Counted from the stretch's first letter, positions 11,143 to 22,735 are shown. The stretch is 64,000 bases of DNA from Crossaster papposus (GCA_037893245.1 JBAIAA010000600.1:806001-870000), one strand, 5' to 3'. Notes: generated by a model from the sequence alone, not told the origin. A program made the numbers and translations.

Positions 11143-12036
11143 AAATAATTGATCATTTTTATCCAACATATTATGCAGTCTGTACATTTTGCTATATGTC
11201 TTATAACGTTTACATACTTTTTATTATAATACCTCACCCACATATACTTTGTCTTGATTAGCCGAGAGCTAGTCACATGACCTTTATATTTTTACTATCT
11301 TTCTGTGCATGGCCAAAATGTGTGCAAAAACGTATGCTTATGTGTGGGTTCAAACTTTTTTGTGAAGGGTGGTTGTCAGCGTGTGCATGTGTGACAAAAT
11401 ATGGTACGCGACACATGGATGCCTTCCCCTGATGTTTTATTACTCGGCCTATTAGGGCAGGTGAAACTGAAAATTACATTCACAAAAATACAGTAAATTA
11501 TATTCGAAAAATACAATAACACAATTTAAACATTTTAAACGCTTTCGGCGACGTGACGAAGACTAATTCACGCGCAGTAAATCTCATTCTTAAAGGTAGG
11601 ATACAACATTCGCAGATATCGAAAATATTTACTACCGAATTATTAAGAAATATCTTACTAATTTGAAAGTAAATAATGATTCTAGGCATTCAGCAAAATG
11701 ATTGCGCTAGATATCCTTCGGCTCGGGTAATTATCAGCACCCAGACTCCAAGCGGTATTAAACAGAGTGATTAAAACCTCTCGAACACACATTTATTCCC
11801 TTATTAAAGCCCATGGCAGACATTTTATATAAATTTAAGCTCTCCGATAGACAACAAAAAACTTATCGTGGGCGATAACAGTGGTTTAGAAAATAGCAAA
11901 GTCATTTTACCAATTTTTTTTATTGAAATCGAAGTTCACTTTAGATGTACAATGTATTTAGATTTAAATATTTTAACATTTTTAAAACGAAGCATAATTT
12001 GTGGATTGGGTGTTATAAAACCAAATGCTTTATCTC
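11143..12036. other. Intergenic DNA, no gene seen
   Basis: AT-rich; 11143-11360 recurs at 32285-32490. The stretch around 11600-11710 is an inverted copy of the sequence duplicated at 18299-18549. Confidence 0.5.
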
Positions 12037-12173
12037 GTGGTGTAGTAAAACTAGCCTCCACTCGACAATTCATGGAGCGTTCCGTTTTGCCTCGGAAAAA
12101 CGGAATGCTCCATGGATCACCTCGGGAGGCTAGTTTTACCATAGACCAAGGAACAGGGTATTACTACACCACC
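12037..12173. repeat. Imperfect long palindrome
   Basis: Nested inverted segments centred near 12093: GTGGTGTAGTA / TACTACACCAC outside, TAAAACTAGCCTCC / GGAGGCTAGTTTTA in the middle, CATGGAGCGTTCCGTTTT / AAAACGGAATGCTCCATG inside. Probably the core of a foldback element. Confidence 0.7.
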
Positions 12174-12376
12174 AAAAGCATTCAATATTTGTATAATCAT
12201 GCATGCTTTATTCTTGGCTATAACTTTAAACAAAATTAGGTGAAGGTTTGTTTTTCGTTAATTGTCACATAATTAAGATTACATTTCTTTACCAATTAAA
12301 GGGTGGTATCATTATTATTCTGGTATTTGGCACGCGCAAGTTAAAAAGGAGGTTTTCTTGTGCTTTGTTTTTTTAC

Positions 12377-12471
12377 GGGGGTGGGGGGTGGGGGGGGGTG
12401 GGGGGGGGGGGGGGGGGGGTGGGGGGGGGGGGGGGGGGGTGGGGTGGGGTGGGGTGGGGGGGGGGGGGCGG
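12377..12471. repeat. Poly-G/GGGGT tract
   Basis: About 95 bases almost entirely G on this strand, broken by single T. The glycine- and proline-rich reading frames over it are artefacts. It has G-quadruplex potential; exact length is assembly-sensitive. Confidence 0.8.
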
Positions 12472-12992
12472 GGCCACGTGCCCCCGGATAAATTGAATAT
12501 AAAAAGGGGTGCGGGAAAAGAGGGGGAGGTGAGAGAAAAAGAATGAATGCTTTTCTCGGCATTCATTATTGTAAAACTTCGGACGGGTTAGTTAAACGAT
12601 ATTTACTGTAAAATACAACCCCGCAAATCCACCCCTTCATGATAATTCAAGCAATTACCAATGGTGTATCCTACCTTTAATACTGACAAATAAGGGTTAT
12701 CGATCCATGGAACCCCAGTTTGCGACCCGCACCCGTTCAATTTATTCATGCACATGAAGCCCTCTCGTGGTCTTCCCTCGCAGCGGGAAAGCGAGGCCGG
12801 ACCATAGTGTTATCCGCAGAAACAACCTGAACCCGCCAGGCGCGCATCTAGCCGCTCGTTGGTATCAAGGTGGCTCCGTTAACCAACGTATGATACATGT
12901 GGTCATTGAATTGGCAGTAATGTCCCCTCCATTGCCAATTATACCCTTTTATTGCAGTATATCTGGATGAATGTTAATATACTGTTAATGAC
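12472..12992. other. Intergenic DNA, no gene seen
   Basis: Low-complexity purine-rich start (to about 12545), then ordinary sequence. The last 60 bases recur inverted near 38660-38720. Confidence 0.5.
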
Positions 12993-13220
12993 CAGCTAGG
13001 TTGTAATCGAGTCCCTGCAAGTCCGTTCACAAGTCCTTTCGTGAAGCCAGTCACAAGTCCCCTTATAAAGCCAGTCATATGCAACTTATTGAACAATGAC
13101 AAAGAATTGCTTTTGTCAAAGCTCATTTTGAATAGCTTGCGATTTGAATTGGAACTGAAGGACTTGTGATGGACTTGCAGGGACTTACAGGGACTTGTGA
13201 TGGACTCGACTACATCCCTG
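12993..13220. mobile_element. hAT-type MITE with 8-bp target duplication
   Basis: Starts CAGCTAGGTTGTAATCGAGT and ends ACTCGACTACATCCCTG. It is flanked by perfect direct repeats TTAATGAC (12985-12992, 13221-13228). The inverted paralogous region near 38650 lacks it and holds one TTAATTAT. CAG...CTG ends and an 8-bp duplication are typical of hAT elements. Internally, AAGTCC-rich inverted repeats; no coding capacity. Confidence 0.75.
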
Positions 13221-13228
13221 TTAATGAC

Positions 13229-13812
13229 CTTGTGTAAGAATGTTAGTTGGTTGGTTTGTCCATGGAGCTATGGTTTGTCCAGCCCAAGGTAGGACATTGT
13301 CCGAAAGCTCATCTTTTTGGCGACAGTTTTGCTACATATATTTATATATATTCTCGCATGTTCCAGTTTTGGGTGTGGCTCACATTCATTTATAAACTTA
13401 TATACATGTATATTATATAATTTTATCTCCATATAATTGTATCTTCATTTTATCTCTATATAATCTTGAAAACTTTTGCTAAAACAATCAGAGAAAAGAG
13501 GCCATGAATCGCCTCAGATTGCACCACAAAGCATATAGAATTCAAACATTTTCCGGACCCCACGCCGTGGAGGGGAGAATCCCACAGTTGTCGGGGCCCG
13601 TAACTAAAGAGCTTGTACGTCCCCATTATAATAGTCGTTACGTAACCAGCGTCCTCTGTTGGCACAAGCCGCTATAGTTTGCTTCTGAAATGTGAACAGA
13701 GCAGCTGTGTGGTTTATTATTGCTATTGGTTTTAAACTGGTTCAAAAGAACGCGCGCGTGCATGCGAAAGGCACTAGCAGTTTGCATCCTACGCCACTAA
13801 TTAGCTGCCATC
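13229..13812. repeat. Intergenic repeats including the GCCTCAGATTGCACC family
   Basis: AT-rich TATATA stretch (13330-13450), then a segment with GCCTCAGATTGCACCACAAA that recurs at about 16266, 35831 and 61537 and in reverse near 18145, 37990 and 38335. The last 130 bases lead into the piggyBac remnant. No gene seen. Confidence 0.55.
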
Positions 13813-16235
13813 ATGGCCGATAACGCTTCTAAGATTTTGGAGGAAATCTTCGCAGATAGCGGTTCAGATATGTCCGATGATGAATCTTCTGTAGCAACAT
13901 CTGCCGAAAGTGATGAAGAGGCAACACAAGCCTCTTCAACTTCGTCTGGAAAGCCAAACAATAGGTAGGGAGGTTACTAAAAACACACCGTTCAACTTAG
14001 CTAATCTCGAAATTTTTCGCATCCGACATTCATAGGCTACTGTTATGTAACCTTTGCTTTTTATGACGTTTTGCAGGGAAAATCATCAAAATGATTGATT
14101 TATTGATTTTTTATGGATTTGAAAATAATAAAAAAATATTTTTTTATTTTTTATTTTTGAACATTTTTTGTTGTTTAGATATTCTTACCTTTCTATGGAT
14201 TGTAAATTTGTATCTATTTTGATATAATAATCTTTAAAAAGAAGATTTTATTTCATGAAATTTTATTTTATTAAAAACTTATTTCAGTGGGAACACTAGA
14301 TATGAGCATCCACAAACAGCATTGTAAGGACAGTTTGTCATTAAAGGAAAAACAACATTTGCGACCACCCCCCAAAAAACAACAACAAACAAACCCCCAA
14401 ACAAACAACAACAACAACAACAAAACAAGAGAAAAAAACTACTTCATTTAATGAATGACCATATTTGACAGTCACGAATGGTCTCGAGCATCCTGTGAAA
14501 TCAGGGCACCTGGTGTGCTGTTCTGTTTTAACAAAACTGATATTGTTTAGCAAATTCCAAAGATGGTTGGCCAACCGTCGTCCCAAAAAATACTAAACCC
14601 CGGATAAATCCGTTTGACCCGACCTCCCCCTCCCCCCCCAAAAAAAAAGAAGAAGAAGCTAATGTTGTATACTACCCTTAAAAGAAAATGTGCCGTGAAA
14701 TGAATGGTGTCCCATTAACCTTTCTGAATGTTCCTATTTCAGATGTGGATGGAATAAAGCAAGCACCTCTTATAGCAAGCGCCCACCGATGAAATTCAGT
14801 GAAGAGACTGGCTGTATGGGAGATTTCCGTCACCTGTCGCCCATGCAAATCTTTCAGCTCTTCTTCTGCCAAGCAGCGTGGGAGTTGATGGTGGATGAGA
14901 CCAATCGCTATGCCGACCAAACAATGTGTGCAGATGTGGCCAATCATCAGCCTGCCTAGACTCCAACTACTGTTTCTGAAATTATGGCATTCGTGGCCTT
15001 GTTTCTGTGCATAGAGGCCTTGCTACAACATGCACTGGTCCAGGTCCGAAGTTCTGCGAAGTCCCCTGTATTCGGCGACCATGTCTCGCAATCGATTCAC
15101 TGCGATCCTAAGATTTTTCCACCTTGCCAACAACAGAGCTCAACCAGGTGATGATCCCCCTGACAAACTCTCCAAGGTCCGCGCGCTGCTCGACATACTG
15201 TTATCCTTTCCTCGCATTTACAAGCCAGGCCAAAACCTCTCACCAGATGAGACAGAGATCAAGTTCAAAGGCCGACTTGGTTTTAAACATACGTGCCACG
15301 AAAGTCCGCCAAATGGGGATTGAAATGTTTTTCACTGAACGAGTCAGAAACCGGTTATACATGTGCTTGGAAGGTGTTCACCGGCTCTCAGCCCACATCA
15401 AAGGAATCTAGTCGACCCTCCGTTGATTATGCTTCAACACACCACCCACCTAATATTACATCTGAGGCATGTAGTCCTCGACCTAATTACAAGACTCGAA
15501 CATAAGGGGCATTTAATTTTCATTGCAAGTTGTCACAGTTAAAGTTTGGAGCTTGTGGAACTGCACGCTACACCACACTTGGGATTCCAGATTGTGCAAA
15601 CCCAAAAAAGTTACACATGATAAGAGGTGCTCACCTTCAGTTTTACACCAAAGCCGGCCAACTGTGCGTCGTTTGGCAGGATGCCTAGCGTGTAACTCTT
15701 CTCACAAATGTTGGAAACTGCAATATCGACACGAAAGACATTTGGAGCAAAAACAGTTCGAGTGGACTTCGTACGATCCAAAAACCTTCTGTCGTTAATG
15801 ATTATAATAAATACATGGGAGGAAGTGACCTCGCAGCACAAAATGTGTCAGTACTACTCGCACCCTCACAAATCGATGAAATGGTGGAAAAGAGTTTTCG
15901 TGGCTATTCTTAAAATCTGCTTGGTGGATGCTACCATTGTATACAACAGCATCCCTACAAATCAGCACTTGACCACTTTGGATTTCAAGGTCAAGGTGAT
16001 AGAAGAGCTTATTTCCACTTGGAAGCACAACCCAGCTCAGCACGCCAGTCAAGTGCCACATGGTTCCAGCCGCTTTCCGACTCATCACTATCCTGGGATA
16101 ATTTTTGCTGGCAAAAAGCGCAACTGTGTTGTTTGCAGTACCAGAGCCAATCGGAAACAAACTCGAATGATTTGTTAACAGTGTGACAAAGCAATGTGTG
16201 TACTACCATGCTTTGACAAGTTTCATAGTCTGTAG
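13813..16235 (+). pseudogene. piggyBac-like transposase, decayed (two exons)
   Basis: Exon 1 (13813-13964) encodes a short acidic leader beginning MADNASKILEEIF, followed by a GT donor. An intron runs to TTTCAG at 14741. The second exon carries piggyBac-type sequence: the FFCQAAWELMVDETNRYA region, MSRNRFTAILRFFHLANN, PGQNLSPDE (which contains a catalytic Asp position), then after losses the stretch with GTARYTTLGIP and the C-terminal cysteine finger CVVCSTRANRKQTR, ending about 16235. A TAG replaces Trp at 14957-14959 and several frameshifts and deletions follow, so it cannot make transposase. The paralogue at 33419-35331 keeps TGG at that Trp codon. The intact C-terminal fragment at 19866-20579 belongs to the same family. 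Confidence 0.85.
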
Positions 16236-16402
16236 AGAGCATTCACCCAAGCAAGTTTTATTGAGTCGCCTCAGATTGCACCACAAAGCATATAGAATCC
16301 AAAATTGTCCGACGCCGTGAGGGCTTCGCGCTTCGCGTTGGCATTTTCTAGTTGTTGGTGTGCCCCCCCGTCTAAAGAAATCATAGATCATAGATTTTTT
16401 TT
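16236..16402. repeat. Fragment of a repeat with hAT-like end, interrupted by the next element
   Basis: Repeats the GCCTCAGATTGCACC family and the GTGTGCCCCC-GTCTAAAGAAATC stretch, which in other copies (35880-35959, 61860-61932) runs on to a CAGGGGCGGATCTAGG-type end. Here it breaks off at the poly-G start of the neighbouring element. Confidence 0.55.
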
Positions 16403-17131
16403 GGGGGGGGGGGGGGGGGGGGGCGGAGGGGGGCCCATCGAGGCTGTGATTGCGAAACGCTGTGGTACCGTCCATTCTCAAAATAGGGGGGAACAATTTT
16501 CTCACGCGAAAAATAAAGAGTTTTTGGCATCCAATTTTAACATCTTGTCTTTTGTAGTTGTAAAACGTTGTTATTTACCTTAATTTTTATCATCCAATGA
16601 CAACAATTGTATTGAAAATGAAAAAAGCAGTCGAAAAAAATTAAACGTTGACGTACCGTTGAACCACGTGGAGATTATGCACAAATACCCAACCGACTTC
16701 AACAAATACCTCCCCTAAAAAGGGCAATAATAATCGATAAATTGTGAAAAATCGTGCTTCGAACCCACTAATTTTTTTCCATGGATACGTTAAAAAAGGA
16801 TGTAGCAGTGATATACTGAATTTAAAAAAAAATCTGCCTGTGAACCCCTTGCGTTTTATCGTGTTGTTTTCGAACGAAAATGGCAGAAAATGACATCTCC
16901 CCAAAAAAAATTCCGTGTAGATCGTGCCTGTGTACCTGGCTTTGCGGACGTTGTATAAATCACTGAATTCGGGGAGCGATGCGCGGATCAAATTTGTACG
17001 TGTTTCAATGGTGAGCTTCGAGGTAGCGATCTATACGTATTTACTGTGTGAGATGTGCGACTCATGAGCGTGGAAGAATGAATGAGATACATTTCAACGT
17101 TGGTGGCGCACTTTGTTGGGCCCCCCTCCGC
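16403..17131 (-). mobile_element. hAT-type non-autonomous element (second copy, reverse orientation)
   Basis: Reverse-complement copy of the element at 48356-49050, starting in a poly-G run and GGCGGAGGGGGGCCC and ending GGGCCCCCCTCCGC. The outermost ten or so bases of the right end are missing. Its interior contains an open frame on the minus strand (16641-16991) whose product I do not recognise. The corresponding frame in the other copy differs, so coding status is doubtful. Confidence 0.75.
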
Positions 17132-18058
17132 TTAGGTTAGGTTACAATAGTGTTGAGTGCGTATAAAGTGTAGGGATAAGAGGGGGGTACTCCTCTGCCA
17201 CATATCGTGCTGGGTATAATACCTCCTAGCTATTGTGCCTGCTGCACCTCAAACAGGCTGGTGCAGGGCCGTGTACGGGGTTACTATACAGTCGGTTAAT
17301 ATAATAATAATAATAATAATGTATTCTTAATATAGCGTTTTACATAAAAATCTCAAAAACGCTTTACAAAATATAAAAATTACATAAAAAGTAAACCAAT
17401 TAGTTAAAAAGTAGATTTAAAAAGTAGTTCAGTTATCAATAATGCCTTTTAAAAAGATAAGTCTTAAGATGCGATTTAAAAATTCCCACTTCGTTAAAAT
17501 TTCTTAAATATGCAGGAAGTCTGTTCCACATAGTAGGTGCATATATGGCAAAAGCCCGATCACCATATGCCTTGCTGGGCTTTGGACGAACCTTAGGATG
17601 GTCGAGCTTTACTCCATTACAGCTTTTAGTGTGAATGTTGGAAACATGAACTGATATTAACCCGCACCGTAACCGGAAGCCAATGTAGTTCCTGAAGTAT
17701 GGGAGTCATATTACTATTCAGTTCGAGAGTTCTTGTTATTTCCTTCAGGTTTTTTTTAGTAGCAGGTAAAGTTACACAATGTGGGTAGCAGAGCGGATAA
17801 GAATGCAAATACATTATGAAGCTTGTTCTTTAGGAAAGACCAGTCTGTTGCTTCGCCATCAATACCTCAGTTCAGTGTCGGCTTCAATGGCATCGAGATT
17901 GAAGTTTGCATAGCTGTAAGTTGCTACGCTACTTCATTTTTTCGTCTGTGCGAGCCTATGCTTTCGTCGCCGAAGTGAGGCAGGTTTTGGGCAGTGGTTT
18001 ACACTAATAGGTGAGCTACACAATATGTTTATACCTGACGGTTCTTTTTATTTTTTAG
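17132..18058. repeat. Intergenic repeats shared with 37370-37900 and 60720-61210
   Basis: Begins with a GGTTAGGTTACAATAGTGTT segment that is one arm of the palindrome at 37115-37470. It continues through CCACATATCGTGCTGGG, a short AATA microsatellite (about 17300-17320) and a stretch matched at 37560-37900. No gene seen. Confidence 0.6.
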
Positions 18059-18238
18059 ATTGTGTTCCTTGCTAGCCTTGATCAAGGCTGCAAGCTTGTT
18101 CTCAGAACGAGCAAGCGGCCGCTATTGGATTCTATATGCTTTGTGGTGCAATCTGAGGCGATTCCTGGCCAGTTTTACAATCGTGGATGCAAAGAAAAAC
18201 ACGAAAAACAGCGTTTGTTTTCATCCGGCGTCGAGCAG
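18059..18238 (+). other. Exon-like repeated segment, copy 1
   Basis: An open stretch of 180 bases after a good acceptor (TTTATTTTTTAG). It encodes VFLASLDQGCKLVLRTSKR and CFVVQSEAIPGQFYN in one frame. The paralogue 37905-38083 ends in CAG/GTATTC, a plausible donor, which is mutated to CAGTTATTC here. A truncated third copy starts at 61211. The family is not recognised and it may be a transposon piece. Confidence 0.35.
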
Positions 18239-18298
18239 TTATTCTTACATTATCTTAGTTTTTCGCGATCGCCGTCAAGCGATCACGAATTTTTTTAA

Positions 18299-18549
18299 AT
18301 AAAATTCTACTTTTCGGAATAATTACATAATATCTAGCGCAATCATTTTGCTGGATGCCTAGAATCATTATTTACTTTCAAATGAGTAAGATATCTTTTA
18401 ATAATTCGGTAGTAATTTTTTTCGATATCTTTATAAAATTCTACTTTTCGGAATAATTACGTACATGATATCTAGCTCAATCATTTTGCTGGATGCCTAG
18501 AATCATTATTTACTTTCAAATGAGTAGATATCTTTTAATAATTCGGTAT
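18299..18549. repeat. Tandem duplication of about 125 bases
   Basis: The sequence from ATTCTACTTTTCGGAATAAT through ATGAGTAAGATATCTTTTAA occurs twice in direct tandem. A single copy lies at about 38145-38280 and an inverted one near 11600-11710. Confidence 0.75.
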
Positions 18550-19705
18550 TTCTGACCACTTTCCTTTGAGATTTTTAGCGAAAGTTTTAAAAATTATGGA
18601 GATAAAAATAAAATGGAGAATTATGGAGATTATAATGGAGAATATACTTGACAAATCGTTAGACAGTCGTGTTTTTTGTCGGCCAGCCAGCGCCGCCAAA
18701 TATCACAACGCACAATTGCAATAACTTCGGGTCAAATAGAGGTCAATGTTTGTACACCTGACAATAGACGATGAATAAAGTATGCTGGAGAAAACCAGTT
18801 AACCCTATCAACCCCAAGACATATTTCATCACACATGCTTTGGTTCCCACAGTTGTAGGCATAGCATGTTCAGTTATTTACCAGGCACATTTTAGAAAAC
18901 TTTCAGTGTATAGCGCCCTCATTAGACAATCTCATGAAAGGCAACTCGTGCAAGCCCATTAAATGAGACTCCAAAAATGATAATTGTTCTGGTAATTAGA
19001 TGTAGATTGTTTTGTTCAGCGGTGGTTCATAAAACCCAAGTTACTAATGGAATTGACATACAACATTTTGCCACTAGTGTCTATTTATTATTGTTAAATG
19101 GAAGGGGAACATATCGAAACCTTATGATACCGGCCCCGCCAATTGTGGGAAAACATTTATGAATTAGTTGAAGTGACTTTTTTTTTGAATGATTTCTGTT
19201 GGAACCCCAAAGTCATTCCTTGGAATGATTTATTATTGTTGCTCGAAGGTCAACCAGTTCATTTACCGGCACCCTAGACACACGACATCAAAATTGACAA
19301 AAACACGCCAATATGTTGTACTGCCAAGCAACCCTTAGTGTACATAACTGGTACCCATATCGATGAGCGTGAGACGGAAATGATGAACGTGAGATGGAAA
19401 ACATACTAATTTTCACACCACATCCCACAAATTGACCAAATAGATGTAAAACCATGTGGTTATTGTTTCGCCCATCGTGTACTAGACAAAAAAACAATAA
19501 TCTCTCTGCAAAAATGAGTATGATTTCGCATAATAAAAGATTTTTCTTCAAAGGTTGGAACTCCCCAAATGCTAATTGTTCTGACAATTACAGTATAATA
19601 TACATGTAGATTGTTTTGGTCAGCGGTGCTTCATAAATTCGAACTTACTACAAGTACTGTTGTTTTTTTGGCGAAAGGAATGTTTGGGTAATTACTTAAA
19701 CTTGA
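18550..19705. other. Intergenic DNA, no gene seen
   Basis: AT-rich. Part (about 18710-18800) recurs at 36230-36320, 59830-59900 and 62160-62220. Small reading frames at 18771-18962 and 19288-19587 have no recognisable domain. Confidence 0.5.
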
Positions 19706-19708
19706 CTA

Positions 19709-19819
19709 CCCCCCCCCCCCCCCCCAATCAACGTTGAAAAGATTGTTCTTCAAAGGTTGGGTCGCCGGTGTGCGCACAATCTTTTCAACGTTGTTTGGGG
19801 GGGGGGGGGGGGGGGGGTA
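19709..19819. repeat. Palindrome closed by poly-C and poly-G tracts
   Basis: A C-run then AATCAACGTTGAAAAGATTGT on the left is mirrored by ACAATCTTTTCAACGTTG and a run of about 20 G on the right, around a 30-base centre. Likely a small foldback element. Confidence 0.75.
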
Positions 19820-19865
19820 TTGGGGGGGACAGCTGGACCACAATCTAAAAACTCCTAAATGTTGA

Positions 19866-20579
19866 TCACAAACTGTGATACTTCTCAAAGCATGGCAGTA
19901 CACACATTGCCTTTTTACACTTTTTACACATAGTACGAGTTTGCTTCCGCTTGGCTTTCGTACTACAAACGACACAGTTGTGCTTTTGGCCGGCCACACT
20001 TCTCCCAGGATAATGTTGACTCGAAAGACGTGACGCTTCATTGCCAAGGTGTGCTGGGCTGGAACGAAGAAGTCCCTCGATGACCTTCACCCGGAACTCC
20101 AAGCTAGTTATTTTGTTGTTGCTCGGCAGGTAGTTAAAAAGGATAGTAGCGTTAAGCAAACTGATATCGAGGATATTTAGGAAAACGCGTTTCCACCATT
20201 TGAGGGATCTATGGTGGTGTGCATAGTACTGCCATAATTGGGCGGCTAAATCTGAACCACCCATAAACCGGTTATAATCCTGAACGACAGAAGGTTTGTG
20301 AATCTCGCGAAGTCCGGTGGAACTGTTTTTGCAGCGAATTTCTTTTGTGTCCATACTGCAGTCGCCATAATTCGTCAGAAGTGTTACACGCTTTCTATCC
20401 TGCCAAACAATGCAGAGTTGCCCGGCTTTCGTGTAAAACTGGGGGTCATCGCCTTTCCGTATGGGAAACTTCTTGGGATTTGCAATCTCCGGAATCCCTT
20501 GTGATGTGTAGCGTACTGTTCCACGGGAACTAAATCCGATGAAACGATCGGGAGTATTTGGTAAAAACGAAAAAATCAA
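19866..20579 (-). pseudogene. piggyBac transposase C-terminal fragment, open for 237 codons
   Basis: Minus-strand frame covering the C-terminal third of a piggyBac-type transposase. It has GTVRYTSQGIPEIANP, VVQDYNRFMGGSDLAAQ (the last catalytic Asp region of the family), LKWWKRVFLNILDISLLNA, and the cysteine-rich finger CVVCSTKAKRKQTRTMCKKC ending PCFEKYHSL. It has no stops or frameshifts but lacks the N-terminal two thirds, so it is not a functional transposase gene alone. It is in opposite orientation to the decayed copies. A remnant of its left edge remains at 39480-39556 between copies B and C. Confidence 0.85.
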
Positions 20580-21840
20580 TAATCAGGTGTGTGTGCATGA
20601 GATGTATTATACAATTTCAGATATCATGGTTCTTAACCAGTCAGACTGCTGCGTCCAATATTGGTAGCAAGTCTCATTGCTTGTGCACAAAGCTGAAAAC
20701 AGCTTATTCAAGTCGGTGATTGAGGGCGAATAAACGCATATTCGGATCGACAATGTACGTACCGTCCCCGCAATTTGGATATGGCGTGTGGATATGGCAG
20801 GGAGCGTGGTAGGCGCAGCGGCCGCGAGAGGCGTATAAAACCACTCAATTACCGACTTGATTTCAAGTCTAAGCCTCGGTCGGCAAATAGGCCACCAAAT
20901 TATTAATTTGGTGTCCCATTTTGTCGACTGAGTTGTTGTGGTCAAGTTGCCGACTGAGGTGACCACCCCCACTCCCCCCTCCCCACTCCCCACTTTCCAC
21001 TCCCCCCCTCCCCACCCCACCCTCCAGTCGCTACGCCTCTGACTGAACGGAATCAGGTGATGTTGGTATCATTTATTTAGGAAGAAAGATTACCCCTTTA
21101 TTCAAACTAGCTTTTCTGGTCGGAGGGTACGGAAAATATAAACCATTCAGTTTTTTGTTGACAACCCTGTATAGCAAGTGTTAAAAAAATCCCACTGAGA
21201 TTGGATGATTTGGAACTTTTAGGGGTTAAAGGACAAAAGATATGTCTATGATGAGTATACGTATTCGAGAGCAAATTAAAAAGCACGGTTCCATAAAAAG
21301 CCCACTAAAATGAAAACTACTGGACCGAAGTTACGGAACAATTCAGGCTATTTTTCAACTTTGAAGGTTAACCAAACAAATTATGTTTTCTTTGGTACAC
21401 TTCTATAGTACAAAATTACTTCTAGTTCTAACCGCATCATGCATGGTCTTTAACAATTTGTGTATGGGCATCCATCTCTGTCATTAAAACACAAAATGTC
21501 GGCTGCTGATGCCTAGTGACTGAATTTCAGCTCGACAGGACCCCTACACAGCCCGCCTCTTGGTGTGCTGTTTAGGTTGTTTGGTTTTTCAAGAGTGTCC
21601 CGAATCGTAAATGACACCAGTTTAATCTTATTTGCAAGATCGGAAAAAAACGAGTAAAAAAATTAGTAAAAATCTTTTACCATTGTATTTTCACTGTTGT
21701 AACACGTTCATTAACCCCCTAATGGTTCCCCAGGACGTGACTGCTAAATACAACAGTCTAACAGTGACTCGTGGCTTTACCGCTCAATTCAACACAATCC
21801 AGCTCGCCAAGTTTTACCTTAACATATAAAATGACTAGCC
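20580..21840. other. Upstream region of OATP copy B
   Basis: No gene seen. It includes a pyrimidine-rich tract (20960-21025). From about 20865 on it matches the region upstream of copy D (62815 on), and more loosely that of C (from about 40010). The first non-coding exon and promoter of the OATP genes may lie here but cannot be placed. Confidence 0.5.
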
Positions 21841-22028
21841 TGCCTAATCCAACAGGATTCAACTGGTTTGTTTGTTCGCTGTTGGATTCAACTTGGCGTT
21901 ATCTACCATGCAGTAACCAAACAGAATGCAATTCTGAAGTGCGTTTCAGAATAAAATAACTTGCTTGCTAAATCCAACAGGGTCCAACAGAATTGTCGAC
22001 TGTTTGAATCCTGTTGGATTCAGTAGGG
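21841..22028. mobile_element. Small MITE just upstream of OATP copy B exon 1
   Basis: Inverted ends CCTAATCCAACAGGATTCAA and TTGAATCCTGTTGGATTCAG. Present at the same place in D (63710-63895) and in C, where the foldback transposon 40754-42374 has inserted into it. No coding capacity. Confidence 0.6.
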
Positions 22029-22068
22029 TTATATTAGGGCTAAAACTGCCCATGTTGTTTCCTTACAG

Positions 22069-22735
22069 ATGTCGTTGACAATGGAGGTTGAAAAACCCAA
22101 GCACGGGCTTGCTACAGAAGACGAAGATGTACTAGAGTGCGGCTACTTCCCCGTCAGTCCGCCGTTTCTTCGACGCTTTGCACGGCCGGCCTTCTTCGTT
22201 GTCATTGCCAGCATGTTCTTTTTCGCCGATGGTTTTGGTGTCGGGGTGATCCAGGGGTCGTTTACCACCCTTGAACGCCGCTATCAGTTCAGCGTCAGTC
22301 AGCTGGCGCTGGTGTTGGCAGTCTTTTGCGTGGGCGGCCTTATCGGAAGCGCGTGTCTGATCTTGTTTTTCAGCAAGCCGGATACCCATCGACCTCATGT
22401 GCTGGGAGTCGTCACCCTGTTGGGCGGTTTTTCGCTTGTTATCCAAATCATCCCGCAGTTCATCCAAGGTCCATACGTTCCAGAAGGTTTCGAGACCAGC
22501 AACGACACATCCGATGCGTTTCAGCAGGTGGAGAAGCTGTGCATGGAATCGAAATAGGAATCGGAACTCTGCTCCGAGAACGAGATAACGGAAACCGTGT
22601 CTCCCAATCAGGTTGCTTTCTACATTCTCCTTTTAGGCACAGTACTTTAAGGTGCATGTATCATGGTCGTCTTTCCAACAGCGGAAACATACATCTCAGA
22701 AAATACATCTCTACTAAATACAGCCTTATACATAG
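22069..22735 (+). pseudogene. SLCO: OATP copy B exon 1 (TM1-TM4, two stops)
   Basis: Starts with ATG immediately after CCTTACAG. It encodes TM1, the TTLERRYQFS motif of OATPs, TM2, the HRPHVLG turn and TM3, then stops at 22555-22557 and 22648-22650. Same length (667 bases) as the C exon, so no indels. Donor GTATGT. Confidence 0.9.

Noticed and set aside
12248-12566. Glycine- and proline-rich frames
   Set aside because: Translation of a G homopolymer tract.
16641-16991. 116-codon minus-strand gene in the hAT-type element
   Set aside because: The other copy of the element does not preserve the frame, so coding is not supported.
22555-22557. Recoding or selenocysteine at the TAG
   Set aside because: TAG is not a selenocysteine codon, the paralogue has Ser, and a second stop follows; simple mutation is likelier.
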